Below are positions 36,137 through 46,022 of a stretch of 64,000 nt of DNA, piece after piece. The stretch's first letter is position 1, and every line of letters starts with the position of its first letter. A program made the translations under genes and the position numbers. The stretch comes from an uncultured Proteiniphilum sp. (GTDB lineage: Bacteria > Bacteroidota > Bacteroidia > Bacteroidales > Dysgonomonadaceae), in contig NZ_CALNAT010000223.1 of the NCBI RefSeq assembly GCF_937873925.1, positions 44,493 through 108,492 on the forward strand. The letters run 5' to 3'. The notes beneath the pieces are model-generated. The model was not told the origin of the DNA, searched no databases, and saw only the letters and a list, made by a program, of their open reading frames with translations.

Positions 36137-38164
36137 ATGAGAAAAAAATATATTCTATTGAGTGCTATAATCTGTCTGGGAACATTTTTCCAATCCTGTT
36201 CCGATTACCTGGATGTAGAACGCTATTTCAACGACAGGCAGGACCTGGAGCGTATATTCAACAGCAGGGATTATACCGAACAGTGGCTGGCCAACGCCTA
36301 CTATCAGCTACTTTCCTTTAATCTTGAAATAGGGCATGTCCGGTTTACCCTTACCAATTACTCGGATGATATGATTTTTACGGAAGGGGGCGCCGGCATT
36401 TCTTTCTCGAACTATAAATTCGGTCAATACGGTCCGCAGTACGGAGGGAATGTCAATGCGCTTATCGCCCGTCCCTGGGATCAGTCCTACGAAGGTATCC
36501 GCCAGGCTTCCATTTTTCTGCAACATGTCCATCCGGGTGACGAAATTACCGAAGAGATGTACAGGGATCTCAAGGGACAAGCCTATTTTATTCGCGGCTA
36601 CCTCTATTGGCTGTTGTTGAGGAAATATGGCCCCGTACCAATCCTGCCTGATGAAGGGCTTGATTATGAAGCGACATATTCGGATCTGGCCTATCCCAGA
36701 AATACATACGACGAATGCGTAGAGTATATCTCTGAACAGATGCTACAGGCAGCCGGACTTTTGGGAAGTGACAGAAGCAGTCTCAGTGCATCGCGACCGA
36801 CAAAAGGTGCCGCGTTGGCAGTTCGTGCCAAGGCATACCTGTATGGAGCAAGCCCTTTAATGAACGGAAACCCGGAGATGGTCTCTTTTGTGGATGATCA
36901 GGGAAAGCAACTTATTGCCCAGGAATATGATGAGGAAAAATGGGCCAAAGCGGCAGCGGCAGCCTTAGATGTGATAAGATTAGACAAATATGAAATTTAT
37001 GTTGCTCCCAAACGGAACAATGGGGGACTTTGGGGAGCCTATCCCAGAACAATAGAACCTCCGTATCATCCGGTATATTCGGAGAGGACCTGGAAGGAAG
37101 GCGGATGGAAGGATATTGATCCGCTGGATTCATACCGTGCTTTGTTTAACGGAGACCTTTACGTTTCCGAGAATCCCGAATTGATCTTTTCACGCGGTGA
37201 TAACCAATTGAATGACGAATATGGGATACAATCCATGTCGCGCCACCAAATGCCGGTGAGTAAGGGAGGCGGATGGAATTGTCACGGTATCACCGGTAAA
37301 CAATGCGACGCTTATGGCATGAATGACGGTAAACCGTTTGACCGGGCCACCAGCCTGAAAGGATTTACACAGCAAGATGGTCAATATCCCTATTTGAGAA
37401 AAGATGTATGGCTGGAATATGCAAACCGGGAACCGCGTTTTTACGCTTCGGTGGCTTTTAATGGAGCCCATTGGGCCAATACGAGTGCGACGGATCCAAA
37501 TAACCGTGATTTTCAGACATTTTACTATTATGGAGAAGATGACGGGCGGAAAATAGTCAGTACAGACGACCGCTGGATACCAACCGGTATAGGGATGATG
37601 AAATACGTAAATCCGAAGGAGAGTTATAACGGCGGGACGGTATATCCTAAAGTTGATCCGGCAATCCGTTATGCCGATATCCTGTTGATATATGCCGAAG
37701 CATTGAACGAACTGACAACGACCTATCAGATTGCATCATGGGATGGGAGTGAAACTTATACTGTTTCACGGGATATAGCTGCTATGAAAGCTGCCGTACT
37801 CCCGGTACGCGTGCGTGCGGGGATACCGAATTTCGATGAAATCGGTATGGGTGACCCGTATAATGATCCTGATGAATTAAGAAAAGAGATCAAACGTGAG
37901 CGCCAGATTGAATTTTTAGGTGAAAACCAACGCTATTATGATCTTCGTCGTTGGAAAGATGCACCGGAGGAAGAAAGCCAGATGATCTATGGTTGCAACA
38001 CAACCGTTCCGAAAGAATATCGCGAATTCTTCTATGAACAGGTAGTAGTGCCAAGCGTACAAACCTCATGGTCTATGAAAAAATATTTTTGGCCGATCGC
38101 TTACGATGAATTGAAAAGAAATGCCCGCCTGACTCAGGCGCCCGGATGGCCTTCCTTTGATTAA
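36137..38164 (+). CDS. SusD/RagB-family nutrient-binding lipoprotein
   Basis: 675 residues from MRKKYILLSAIICLGTFFQS with lipobox Cys21. The ATG at 36137 has the ATAATCGTATGA context and is preferred to the in-frame ATG at 36098, which overlaps the end region of susC. TPR-like helices include YFIRGYLYWLLLRKYGPVPI. The C-terminal SusD block has IRYADILLIYAEALNE and RQIEFLGENQRYYDLRRWKD. It forms the mobile lid over SusC at the cell surface and binds the ligand. It is immediately downstream of susC in one transcription unit. Confidence 0.96.
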   Translation: MRKKYILLSAIICLGTFFQSCSDYLDVERYFNDRQDLERIFNSRDYTEQWLANAYYQLLSFNLEIGHVRFTLTNYSDDMIFTEGGAGISFSNYKFGQYGPQYGGNVNALIARPWDQSYEGIRQASIFLQHVHPGDEITEEMYRDLKGQAYFIRGYLYWLLLRKYGPVPILPDEGLDYEATYSDLAYPRNTYDECVEYISEQMLQAAGLLGSDRSSLSASRPTKGAALAVRAKAYLYGASPLMNGNPEMVSFVDDQGKQLIAQEYDEEKWAKAAAAALDVIRLDKYEIYVAPKRNNGGLWGAYPRTIEPPYHPVYSERTWKEGGWKDIDPLDSYRALFNGDLYVSENPELIFSRGDNQLNDEYGIQSMSRHQMPVSKGGGWNCHGITGKQCDAYGMNDGKPFDRATSLKGFTQQDGQYPYLRKDVWLEYANREPRFYASVAFNGAHWANTSATDPNNRDFQTFYYYGEDDGRKIVSTDDRWIPTGIGMMKYVNPKESYNGGTVYPKVDPAIRYADILLIYAEALNELTTTYQIASWDGSETYTVSRDIAAMKAAVLPVRVRAGIPNFDEIGMGDPYNDPDELRKEIKRERQIEFLGENQRYYDLRRWKDAPEEESQMIYGCNTTVPKEYREFFYEQVVVPSVQTSWSMKKYFWPIAYDELKRNARLTQAPGWPSFD

Positions 38165-38176
38165 TCCCGATTGAGC

Positions 38177-38289
38177 AATAAAAAAATAAAATAATCGTAT
38201 GAAACGAGCATGATAATTTTTCACACACAAAAACATGATTATTGCGAGTTCCATACACTTTAACAAAAAAATAAAATAATCGTATGAAA
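38177..38289 (+). repeat. duplicated start region between susD and the SusE-like gene
   Basis: The block AAAAAAATAAAATAATCGTA followed by TGAAA occurs near 38179-38206 and again near 38262-38288. The second copy provides the real start of the SusE-like gene. The first opens a four-codon frame (Met-Lys-Arg-Ala-stop at 38200-38214) that leads nowhere. Probably a partial duplication of the gene start. Confidence 0.65.
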
Positions 38290-39321
38290 TATTTATATTT
38301 GACCGTACTGCTTGGTGCACTTTTCATCTTTGCCGGTTGTAATGACGAGTGGGAAGGCGAATTATATACCAGAATGGTATCATTGAAAGCACCGATCAAC
38401 AGGGATGATGTGTCCGTTATTTATTTAAGATATAAACCCGATGATCAGGTAGTCACTTATAAACTTCCGGTTATTGTAAGTGGATCACGAACAAATGACC
38501 GGGATTATAACGTGCGCATTGATGTGGATAACGACACTTTAAATTTTTTGAATCACGACAAATATACAGGCCGGAGCGATTTATATTACAAACAATTGCC
38601 GGAGAATTTTTATGAATTACCATCGCAGACCTGTCATATTCCGGCCGGCAGCGACGTAGCTCACTTTGATATTAACTTTAAATTCTCCGGATTGGATCTT
38701 GTGGAAAAATGGGTTTTACCCTTGACCATCTTGCCGGATCCTTCCTATTCTCTGAACACTTATAAAGGCAGGCAGAAAGCGTTACTCTGGATAATGCCGT
38801 TTAACGACTATTCAGGTTCTTATAATGCGGGCAGTATGTATGTGTATTTTGGAGACAATACTACCAAGTATATGACAGCCAGTACCCGTGAGGCTAAAGT
38901 TGTTGATGAAAATACGATTTTCTTTTATGCCGGTATTACCGAAGAATTGGCTGAAAACAGAGGTGATTTTAAAGTTAAATGTAAATTTCAGGATCCTGAC
39001 GAAGTTACGGAAATAGAAGATCCAAAAACAGGAGAAAGTACGGGGCTTTACATAAAAAGGGGTAAATTGGTATTAAGTGCTGAAAATCCGGCGTTGGAAT
39101 TCGAAGTTGTAGGAGAGCCTACTTACGAAATCAAGGAAGAATTCGATATCGACCGCCCCCATATCATTAAGCGCTTCTTTACGCTGACTATGGAGTATAA
39201 GTATAAAGACAATGTTTCCAGTGAAAACATGGTATTCCCCTATAGATGTCAAGGCACCATGCTTATGCAACGTAACGTAAGCACTTTGGTTCCGGATGAA
39301 GATCAGGCTATATTCTGGTAA
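38284..39321 (+). CDS. SusE-like surface lipoprotein (DUF1735/DUF4361-type)
   Basis: 345 residues from MKYLYLTVLLGALFIFAG with lipobox Cys19. An N-terminal DUF1735-like immunoglobulin domain (VSVIYLRYKPDDQVVTYKLP, RDYNVRIDVDNDTL) is followed by a C-terminal beta domain resembling DUF4361 (PFNDYSGSYNAGSMYV, FFTLTMEYKYKDN). Such proteins are the third partner in many SusCD loci and bind glycans on the outside. It is the last gene of the operon, followed by a strong terminator. Confidence 0.85.
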   Translation: MKYLYLTVLLGALFIFAGCNDEWEGELYTRMVSLKAPINRDDVSVIYLRYKPDDQVVTYKLPVIVSGSRTNDRDYNVRIDVDNDTLNFLNHDKYTGRSDLYYKQLPENFYELPSQTCHIPAGSDVAHFDINFKFSGLDLVEKWVLPLTILPDPSYSLNTYKGRQKALLWIMPFNDYSGSYNAGSMYVYFGDNTTKYMTASTREAKVVDENTIFFYAGITEELAENRGDFKVKCKFQDPDEVTEIEDPKTGESTGLYIKRGKLVLSAENPALEFEVVGEPTYEIKEEFDIDRPHIIKRFFTLTMEYKYKDNVSSENMVFPYRCQGTMLMQRNVSTLVPDEDQAIFW

Positions 39322-39357
39322 GCTACAGGTGTTTCTCCAAATATAATGAATATCTCT

Positions 39358-39396
39358 AAAGTGTCATCCTGAGGTGAATCCGAAGGATGACACTTT
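39358..39396 (+). terminator. rho-independent terminator of the SusCD operon
   Basis: A perfect 13-base stem, AAAGTGTCATCCT 39358-39370 with AGGATGACACTTT 39384-39396, a 13-base loop and a short T-run. The stem is symmetric, so it could also stop transcription on the other strand. Confidence 0.85.
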
Positions 39397-39458
39397 TGTA
39401 ATACCCTGAATTTGGAACCGGTTTTATTCACCTACTTGGGGATACGAAGTTTTTCATG

Positions 39459-39466
39459 TAATTTTG
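39459..39466 (+). promoter_or_regulatory. -7 box of alaS
   Basis: TAATTTTG on the plus strand, fitting TAnnTTTG, about 45 bases before the alaS ATG. Confidence 0.55.
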
Positions 39467-39510
39467 CATCTTGTTTTAGAATAAATCGCAAGAAGCAAAG
39501 AATAACTTAT

Positions 39511-42129
39511 ATGATGACTTCCAAAGAGATTCGCCAGTCGTTTAAAGACTTTTTTCAGACCAAGGAGCACCGGATCGTACCCTCGGCACCTATGGTGATA
39601 AAGGACGATCCCACACTGATGTTTACCAATGCCGGTATGAACCAGTTCAAGGATGTTATCCTGGGAAATGCGCCGGTGAAATATCCCCGTGTGGCCGATT
39701 CGCAGAAGTGCCTGCGCGTGAGTGGCAAGCATAACGACCTGGAGGAAGTGGGACACGATACCTATCATCACACCATGTTCGAGATGCTGGGCAACTGGTC
39801 GTTCGGCGACTACTTTAAGAAAGAGGCCATCGCATGGGCGTGGGAATATCTGACGGAAGTACTCAGACTGGACAAAGAACGGTTGTATGTCACGGTGTTT
39901 GAAGGGGCTTCCGAAGAAAATCTGGAACGGGACGACGAGGCGGCTGCTTATTGGGAAGAATACCTGCCCACAGAGCGGATCATTAACGGGAACAAACACG
40001 ACAACTTCTGGGAGATGGGAGATACGGGTCCCTGCGGCCCGTGTTCAGAGATCCATATCGATATACGTCCCGAAGAAGAACGAACCAAAACGGATGGACT
40101 CTTGCTCGTGAATCAGAGCCACCCACAGGTGATCGAGATCTGGAACCTGGTATTTATGCAGTATAACCGCAAGGCGGACGGATCACTGGAGCCGCTTCCG
40201 GCAAAAGTGATTGACACCGGAATGGGTTTCGAACGGCTCTGTATGGCTGTTCAGGGAAGGCTGTCGAACTACGATACCGACCTTTTCCAACCTGTAATCC
40301 GTAAAATAGGGGAGATCGGTAATGCACTATACGGGGAAGACCCTGCAAAAGATGTGGCTATGCGCGTCATTGCCGACCATCTGCGTACCATCGCCTTCTC
40401 CATTACCGACGGGCAGCTCCCGTCGAATGCCAAAGCAGGTTATGTGATCCGGCGTATCCTACGGCGCGCGGTGCGCTACGGCTACACTTTCCTGGGGATG
40501 CACGAATCGTTTATGTATAAACTGATCCCCACGCTCATTGAAGTGATGGGAGAGGCTTATCCCGAACTGGAAGTGCAGCAGACGCTCATCGAGAAGGTGA
40601 TGAAAGAGGAGGAAGAGGCGTTCCTGCGAACGCTGGAGACCGGCATCCGGCTGCTGGAGAAGAATCTGCCCGAACAGGAGGGGGGGATACTGGGCGGTGA
40701 AGTGGCTTTCCAACTTTATGATACCTTTGGTTTTCCCCTGGACTTAACAGAACTGATACTGCGTGAACATGGCATGACGGTGGATGTGGACGGTTTTAAT
40801 GCCGAAATGCAGAAACAGAAAGAGCGTGCACGCAATGCTGCTGCCGTGGAAACGGGCGACTGGACGAAGCTACACGACGGAGAACCCGAGTTCGTGGGGT
40901 ACGACGAAACAGAAAGCACTGCACGGATCCTCCGTTACCGCGAGGTGAAGCAAAAAAACAGGAAATTTTACCAGCTGGTCCTTTCCCGCTCGCCGTTCTA
41001 TGCCGAAATGGGAGGACAGGTAGGCGATAGCGGATGGCTGACGGATGAAGGAGGCGAGACGATTGATATCTTCGACACCAAACGGGAAAATAATCTTGCC
41101 GTGCACCTCACCAATAAATTACCGAATAACCCGGAGGGATTATTCACAGCGCGGATCGATACCGGGAAACGGACAGCCACCGAGTGTAACCACTCGGCCA
41201 CCCATCTGATGCATGAAGCGCTCCGCACAGTACTGGGTACGCATGTAGAGCAAAAGGGATCGTATGTGTCTCCCGAACTGTTGCGGTTCGACTTTTCCCA
41301 TTTCGGGAAGATGACACCCGCAGAGATCCGTGAAGTGGAGAGGCAGGTGACGGCGAAGATACGTAGTAATTTTCCTATCGAAGAACATCGCCATATACCT
41401 GTCGAAGAGGCAAAGGCCCAGGGAGCGATGGCGCTGTTCGGTGAAAAATACGGCGACGACGTACGTACCGTCCGCTTCGGGTCTTCCATAGAGCTGTGCG
41501 GAGGCACCCATATTTCCTCTACCGGGCGTATCGGTACGTTCCGCATCATCAGCGAGAGCGCCATCTCCGCGGGTGTGCGACGTATAGAAGCAGTCACTGC
41601 CAAGGGATGTGAAGATTATCTCTATGCCAAAGAAGATACATTACTCGAAATAAAGAACCTGCTTAACAACGTGCCTGACGTGATGCAGGGGATCCGGCGG
41701 ATGCTCACCGACAACGAAGAGATGGCAAAAGATATACGGGAGTATATGAAAGAGAAGGCCGGACAGTTGAAACAGCGGATTATCGATAAGAAACAGGAGA
41801 TCAATGGTGTGACCCTTTTCAAGGTGATCCTGCCGATCGGTACGGCTGATGTGGTGAAAGATATCGCCTATCAACTCAAAGGCCAGTTTCCTGATAAGAT
41901 GATGTTTGTGGCCGGTACTGCTGCCAACGGAAAACCCAGTTTGACTGTCATGTTGAGCGACGATCTGGTTGCCGGAGGGTTCCATGCCGGGAATATGGTA
42001 CGCGAAGCGGCAAGACTGATCGAAGGTGGCGGCGGCGGCCAACCTCATTTTGCTACCGCGGGAGGGAAGAACGCCGACGGGTTGATGGCAGCCGTAGAAT
42101 TGATCGTGCAGAAGCTGAATGATTATTGA
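39511..42129 (+). CDS. alaS: alanyl-tRNA synthetase
   Basis: Class II synthetase, 872 residues from [21 protein letters not shown] second ATG at 39514 is equally possible; the in-frame ATG at 39412 lies upstream of the -7 box and is rejected. Motif blocks: [63 protein letters not shown]. The editing domain has [18 protein letters not shown] and [10 protein letters not shown] with zinc-binding Cys/His. A glycine-rich C-Ala domain ends [14 protein letters not shown]. Not linked to a neighbour. Confidence 0.98.
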   Translation: MMTSKEIRQSFKDFFQTKEHRIVPSAPMVIKDDPTLMFTNAGMNQFKDVILGNAPVKYPRVADSQKCLRVSGKHNDLEEVGHDTYHHTMFEMLGNWSFGDYFKKEAIAWAWEYLTEVLRLDKERLYVTVFEGASEENLERDDEAAAYWEEYLPTERIINGNKHDNFWEMGDTGPCGPCSEIHIDIRPEEERTKTDGLLLVNQSHPQVIEIWNLVFMQYNRKADGSLEPLPAKVIDTGMGFERLCMAVQGRLSNYDTDLFQPVIRKIGEIGNALYGEDPAKDVAMRVIADHLRTIAFSITDGQLPSNAKAGYVIRRILRRAVRYGYTFLGMHESFMYKLIPTLIEVMGEAYPELEVQQTLIEKVMKEEEEAFLRTLETGIRLLEKNLPEQEGGILGGEVAFQLYDTFGFPLDLTELILREHGMTVDVDGFNAEMQKQKERARNAAAVETGDWTKLHDGEPEFVGYDETESTARILRYREVKQKNRKFYQLVLSRSPFYAEMGGQVGDSGWLTDEGGETIDIFDTKRENNLAVHLTNKLPNNPEGLFTARIDTGKRTATECNHSATHLMHEALRTVLGTHVEQKGSYVSPELLRFDFSHFGKMTPAEIREVERQVTAKIRSNFPIEEHRHIPVEEAKAQGAMALFGEKYGDDVRTVRFGSSIELCGGTHISSTGRIGTFRIISESAISAGVRRIEAVTAKGCEDYLYAKEDTLLEIKNLLNNVPDVMQGIRRMLTDNEEMAKDIREYMKEKAGQLKQRIIDKKQEINGVTLFKVILPIGTADVVKDIAYQLKGQFPDKMMFVAGTAANGKPSLTVMLSDDLVAGGFHAGNMVREAARLIEGGGGGQPHFATAGGKNADGLMAAVELIVQKLNDY

Positions 42130-42229
42130 ATTCAATGTGACAATGTGAATAATATGCCAATATGAAAAGAAGATAGTGTGCTTCGCACGATAAAAGATAT
42201 GCACTTCGTGCAATAGAACTGACTTTTCA

Positions 42230-43540
42230 CTACAACCGTATAAGTTCCAGCACCCGCTTCCACGTTCCAGGGTGTTGTTTTGTGAACCGGTGTACTTTGC
42301 GGTCCCGCTGGGTGGTTTTCCACCACTGGCGCCAGTAAAGGGTAAAATAGAAGGTGAGCGGCATCAGCATAAAATAACCGAGCGCCAGCAGCCAGTTCTT
42401 TGTAACGGCGCCGACGATAAGCGACTGTATCAGGTCGAATACAGGGATAAAAAAGAGTCCCGACGCATATCTTGCCGAAGGGATAAACTGTTTGTCCTTG
42501 AACAGCCCCGACAGTTTTTTATTAATCAGGATAGGAAAGATGCCGTTCAGGAATCCGAAGAGCGCCACCGGAGCCGTAAGGATAAGGGCCGTGAAACGGG
42601 CGAAGAGGTTTCCTGCGGAGAAGGGCATCCACAGGCGGTCTTTTGAAGTGAGGCCGTGTTCTTTCAATAGGCGGCGGGCTTCACGGAAACCGGCCGTTTT
42701 TTGGTCGAACACCCCGCGACTGCTGTGGTATAGTTCATCCAGTATTTTCACGATATAAAGCGCTGCCTGCAGAAAATCGTCTTTCCTTTCGGAGAATTTT
42801 TCCTGGGCGATGCGGTCGCCGTTCCAGTCGATCGCATGGCAATATTCTTCATAAAACTCATCATTCCATATATCTACCACCATCGACTTGAGCCGGTTTT
42901 CCAGTTCCTGCCTCAACTGATTGATCGCCAGAACGGGATTCTCATGATAGATATCTTTGTAATCGGAAACCTCAATAGGGGTGCCGAAAGTGACATAGGC
43001 ATCCGATAAGAAACCGAAGATATCCCTGTAGTAGATAGATACGGGCACGATCTGGCTCCGGAGTTGAAAGTCGACGGATGCTTCGGTGGGCAACACGATG
43101 CGCGCGACAGCTTTTTGTATGGGTAGCAATGACTGTTTCGGGTTGTGCCTGGCTTCGGGGAAGAGCGCGATCGGGTTATTCTTCCTGAGGATATGGGCGG
43201 CATTGTCGAATATTTCGTTGTTCCTGTCCAGATTGTCTTTGCCGTCGCGGATGCGGAAGACCGGCATAATACGCATTCCTCTCAGCAGCCATGCCATAAA
43301 CTTCTGTTTGAATATATCGGCACGGGCCAGAAAGACAATCTGCTTCCGGTGATAACTGGAGAAAACCAGCATCAGTGCATCTATTAATGCATTCCGGTGG
43401 TTGGGAGCGAAGATAACGGGTCTATTCTTCGATACATTTTCCTTTTTCCCGACAAATACAAGCTTCCTGAAATTCAATCTTAGAGCGGTATTCACAGGAA
43501 TCTTGGTCAAAGTATAGCGAAAATCGTAACGGTATATCAT
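42230..43540 (-). CDS. PlsC-type acyltransferase (glycerol-3-phosphate/lysophosphatidate family)
   Basis: 436-residue membrane-associated protein. The N-terminal catalytic block is IFAPNHRNALIDALML (NHxxxxD); a second block is ALFPEARH (variant of FPEG), followed by LPIQKAVARIVLPTEAS. The C-terminal half has two to three hydrophobic segments (FARFTALILTAPVALFGFLN, WLLALGYFMLMPLTFYFTLY). It probably acylates a glycerolipid intermediate in phospholipid synthesis, but the fused C-terminal domain is not part of minimal PlsC. It follows the SBF transporter gene with a palindromic element between them. Confidence 0.9.
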   Translation of the reverse strand: MIYRYDFRYTLTKIPVNTALRLNFRKLVFVGKKENVSKNRPVIFAPNHRNALIDALMLVFSSYHRKQIVFLARADIFKQKFMAWLLRGMRIMPVFRIRDGKDNLDRNNEIFDNAAHILRKNNPIALFPEARHNPKQSLLPIQKAVARIVLPTEASVDFQLRSQIVPVSIYYRDIFGFLSDAYVTFGTPIEVSDYKDIYHENPVLAINQLRQELENRLKSMVVDIWNDEFYEEYCHAIDWNGDRIAQEKFSERKDDFLQAALYIVKILDELYHSSRGVFDQKTAGFREARRLLKEHGLTSKDRLWMPFSAGNLFARFTALILTAPVALFGFLNGIFPILINKKLSGLFKDKQFIPSARYASGLFFIPVFDLIQSLIVGAVTKNWLLALGYFMLMPLTFYFTLYWRQWWKTTQRDRKVHRFTKQHPGTWKRVLELIRL

Positions 43541-43565
43541 ATATTGGGTGTTTCATTAAAATTGG

Positions 43566-43631
43566 ACTATTTCTTGCAACGACATAATCCAAGCAAGCTT
43601 GTCTTCTGTTCGTATCGCTTAACGAAATAGT
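43566..43631 (+). repeat. dispersed palindromic element, single copy (66 bp class)
   Basis: Perfect outer arms ACTATTTC 43566-43573 and GAAATAGT 43624-43631, with centre CAAGCAAGCTTGTCTT. It starts 14 bases after the stop of the SBF transporter and 26 bases before the acyltransferase start. It is the closest relative of the reverse-complement copy at 3781-3846. Confidence 0.8.
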
Positions 43632-43645
43632 TGGTTTGAACGATG

Positions 43646-44614
43646 TTATCGGGGTAATACGGCTGGTTCTAATGAGCGTCTTCTCCAGTAAAAAGCCAGC
43701 AGGAGTCCGGCAACGATATGCCATATGCCCCACCATGCAGCGATAAATGCCATCCCTCCCAAATGCAGTTCGGGCGGAAATATCCGTGGGTTGAAGATCA
43801 ACGCAAGTCCCAGTCCTGAGTTCTGGATACCGGTCTCTATGGAGATGGTTCTGCAATTGACTTCACTTACTTTCAACGATTTCGGTAATAAATATCCGCT
43901 TAGGAAAGCCAACCCATTGTGAATGAGCACAAGAAAGAATATCAGATGGATATACCGGAGAAACAGGTTGAAGTTTCCCGCCAGCGCAGCCACGATAAAA
44001 CCAACAAAAAAGATGATGGAAGCGGCCTGTACCGGTTTATCCACCTTTCTTGTAAATTTCGGGAATTTCATTCCCACGAACATCCCTAAAAGCACGGGTA
44101 TACCGAGAATCAGGAAGACAGTCCGGAACATCTCTGCCGGATCGATCGAGATGGGTACCAACAGGGGTGAATGTTTTGCGTAGAGCCCGCCCCAGAAGGC
44201 GAAGTTGAACGGTGTCATAAAGAGGCTCATCACCGTGGTGATGGCGGTAAGACTGACCGACAGCGTGATGTTCGACTTCGATATGGAGGAGATCAGATTG
44301 GATACATTGCCGCCGGGACAGGCCGACACCAATATCATTCCCAATGCGACGGAGGTACTGGGGCGCAGGATGATCACCAACAGGTAGGTAAGTGCCGGAA
44401 GGGCCATGTATTGCGCAATGACGCCCAATAATACCGGTTTAGGATTGAATACCAGTATTTTAAAATGCTGCGGTTTAATGCTGAGTGCTACGCCGAACAT
44501 AATAAAGGCGATGGCGATATTCATCAGGTTGACACTCTCCTGGTTAAAGTTCAGCCGGATCGTGTCGAGTTGTTCCAGATTCCCGAAAAGGGACAATAAT
44601 GGAGTAAATTGCAT
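43646..44614 (-). CDS. bile acid:sodium symporter (SBF/ASBT) family transporter
   Basis: 322-residue inner-membrane protein with nine to ten helices. The two crossover regions have LVSACPGGNVSNLISSIS and RTISIETGIQNSGLGLALIF, the sodium-site segments of the ASBT fold. Family members import organic anions with sodium; bacterial substrates include bile acids and pantoate, so the substrate cannot be assigned. Divergent from rarA across a palindromic promoter region. Confidence 0.92.
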   Translation of the reverse strand: MQFTPLLSLFGNLEQLDTIRLNFNQESVNLMNIAIAFIMFGVALSIKPQHFKILVFNPKPVLLGVIAQYMALPALTYLLVIILRPSTSVALGMILVSACPGGNVSNLISSISKSNITLSVSLTAITTVMSLFMTPFNFAFWGGLYAKHSPLLVPISIDPAEMFRTVFLILGIPVLLGMFVGMKFPKFTRKVDKPVQAASIIFFVGFIVAALAGNFNLFLRYIHLIFFLVLIHNGLAFLSGYLLPKSLKVSEVNCRTISIETGIQNSGLGLALIFNPRIFPPELHLGGMAFIAAWWGIWHIVAGLLLAFYWRRRSLEPAVLPR

Positions 44615-44639
44615 TGGATGACTGATTGATTTTAAGATG

Positions 44640-44675
44640 CAAAGTTAGCATTTCCTGTAAGAAATACTAACTTTG
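44640..44675. promoter_or_regulatory. palindromic divergent promoters of the SBF transporter gene and rarA
   Basis: CAAAGTTAG (44640-44648) and CTAACTTTG (44667-44675) are a perfect inverted repeat. Each contains a -7 box TAACTTTG pointing outward: minus strand 44640-44647 for the transporter, plus strand 44668-44675 for rarA. A further ATTT/AAAT pair lies inside. One protein dimer bound here would affect both promoters. Confidence 0.65.
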
Positions 44676-44698
44676 TAAAACTTCTAAACAGAATTTCT

Positions 44699-45967
44699 AT
44701 GAGTACACCTCTTGCCGAACGGCTCCGGCCGCAACACCTTGATGAACTGATCGGACAATCGCACCTGATCGGTAAGGGGGCGGTATTGCGTCGGATGATC
44801 GACTCGGGAAGAATACCTTCCATCATCTTCTGGGGGCCTCCCGGTGTAGGTAAGACCACCCTTGCGAATATCATTGCCAACACGCTGAAGGCTCCTTTCT
44901 ACCGGCTGAGCGCTATCAATTCCGGCGTGAAGGATGTGCGTGAAGTGATTGAAAAGGCAAAAAACAACCGTTTTTTCGAAACCTCGGCCCCCATTCTTTT
45001 TATCGACGAAATTCACCGGTTCAGTAAGTCACAACAGGACTCTCTGCTGAATGCTGTGGAGACAGGCATTGTCACACTGATCGGCGCCACGACTGAAAAT
45101 CCTTCGTTCGAGGTGATCCGCCCGTTGCTATCCCGCTGCCAGGTATATGTGCTGAAACCCCTGGAAAAGCGGGAACTGGAGCAACTGTTGCACCGTGCGC
45201 TCACGGAAGATCTTATCCTGAAGGAAAAGAAAATAGACATCAAAGAGACGGACGCGCTGTTCCGTTTCTCGGGCGGGGATGCCCGCAAACTGCTCAATAT
45301 CCTGGATCTGACGGTGGCTTCCGACAGCGATGAGGAGATCGTGGTCACCGACAAAATGGTGACCGAGCGGCTGCAGGAGAATCCGGCTGCATACGACAAG
45401 GGAGGGGAGCTGCATTATGATATTATCTCCGCCTTCATCAAATCCATAAGGGGTAGTGATCCCGATGCGGCGATCTACTGGCTGGCCCGGATGGTGGCGG
45501 GAGGGGAAGACCCCAAGTTCATCGCCCGCAGGCTGGTTATCTCAGCCGCCGAGGATATCGGTCTGGCGAATCCCAATGCGTTGTTGCTGGCCAATGCCTG
45601 TTTCGAAACGTTACAGAAGATCGGTTGGCCGGAAGGGCGCATCGTATTGGCAGAAACGACTATCTATCTGGCTACCTCCTCTAAAAGCAATTCGGCCTAT
45701 CTGGCCATTGACAGTGCCCTCGCGAAAGTGGAGCAGACCGGCAACCTGCCCGTGCCGCTGCATCTGCGTAACGCTCCCACCTCGCTGATGAAGGAACTCG
45801 ATTACGGAAAGGAGTATAAGTATGCGCACGACTATGAAAATAATTTCGTGAAACAGGAATATCTTCCCAAAGAATTGAAAAACAGTCGTTTCTGGAAGCC
45901 TCAGCCCAATCCCTCCGAATCGAAAATAATGGATTGGATGAAAAAATTGTGGGGAGAGAAAAAATAA
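44699..45967 (+). CDS. rarA: replication-associated recombination protein A (RarA/MgsA)
   Basis: 422-residue AAA+ ATPase of the clamp-loader clade that acts at stalled replication forks. Start MSTPLAERLRPQHLDELIGQ. Walker A is FWGPPGVGKTTLANIIA, Walker B is ILFIDEIHRFSKSQQD, sensor 1 is LIGATTENPSFE, the arginine-finger region is LLSRCQVYVLKPL and sensor 2 is SGGDARKLLNILDL. A C-terminal tetramerisation domain follows (IYWLARMVAGGEDPKFIARR). Length is normal. It converges on lptD with a 55-base gap holding a pyrimidine-rich tract. Confidence 0.97.
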   Translation: MSTPLAERLRPQHLDELIGQSHLIGKGAVLRRMIDSGRIPSIIFWGPPGVGKTTLANIIANTLKAPFYRLSAINSGVKDVREVIEKAKNNRFFETSAPILFIDEIHRFSKSQQDSLLNAVETGIVTLIGATTENPSFEVIRPLLSRCQVYVLKPLEKRELEQLLHRALTEDLILKEKKIDIKETDALFRFSGGDARKLLNILDLTVASDSDEEIVVTDKMVTERLQENPAAYDKGGELHYDIISAFIKSIRGSDPDAAIYWLARMVAGGEDPKFIARRLVISAAEDIGLANPNALLLANACFETLQKIGWPEGRIVLAETTIYLATSSKSNSAYLAIDSALAKVEQTGNLPVPLHLRNAPTSLMKELDYGKEYKYAHDYENNFVKQEYLPKELKNSRFWKPQPNPSESKIMDWMKKLWGEKK

Positions 45968-46022
45968 TGCAGTCACAACCGGAGAAAGTCACCTTCCTAC
46001 CTTTCCACCTTCCCACTTTAAT

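Noticed and set aside
42130..42229. Possible small gene between alaS and the acyltransferase
   Set aside because: Only a word-like tract and an imperfect hairpin-like stretch; frames overlapping it are shadows.
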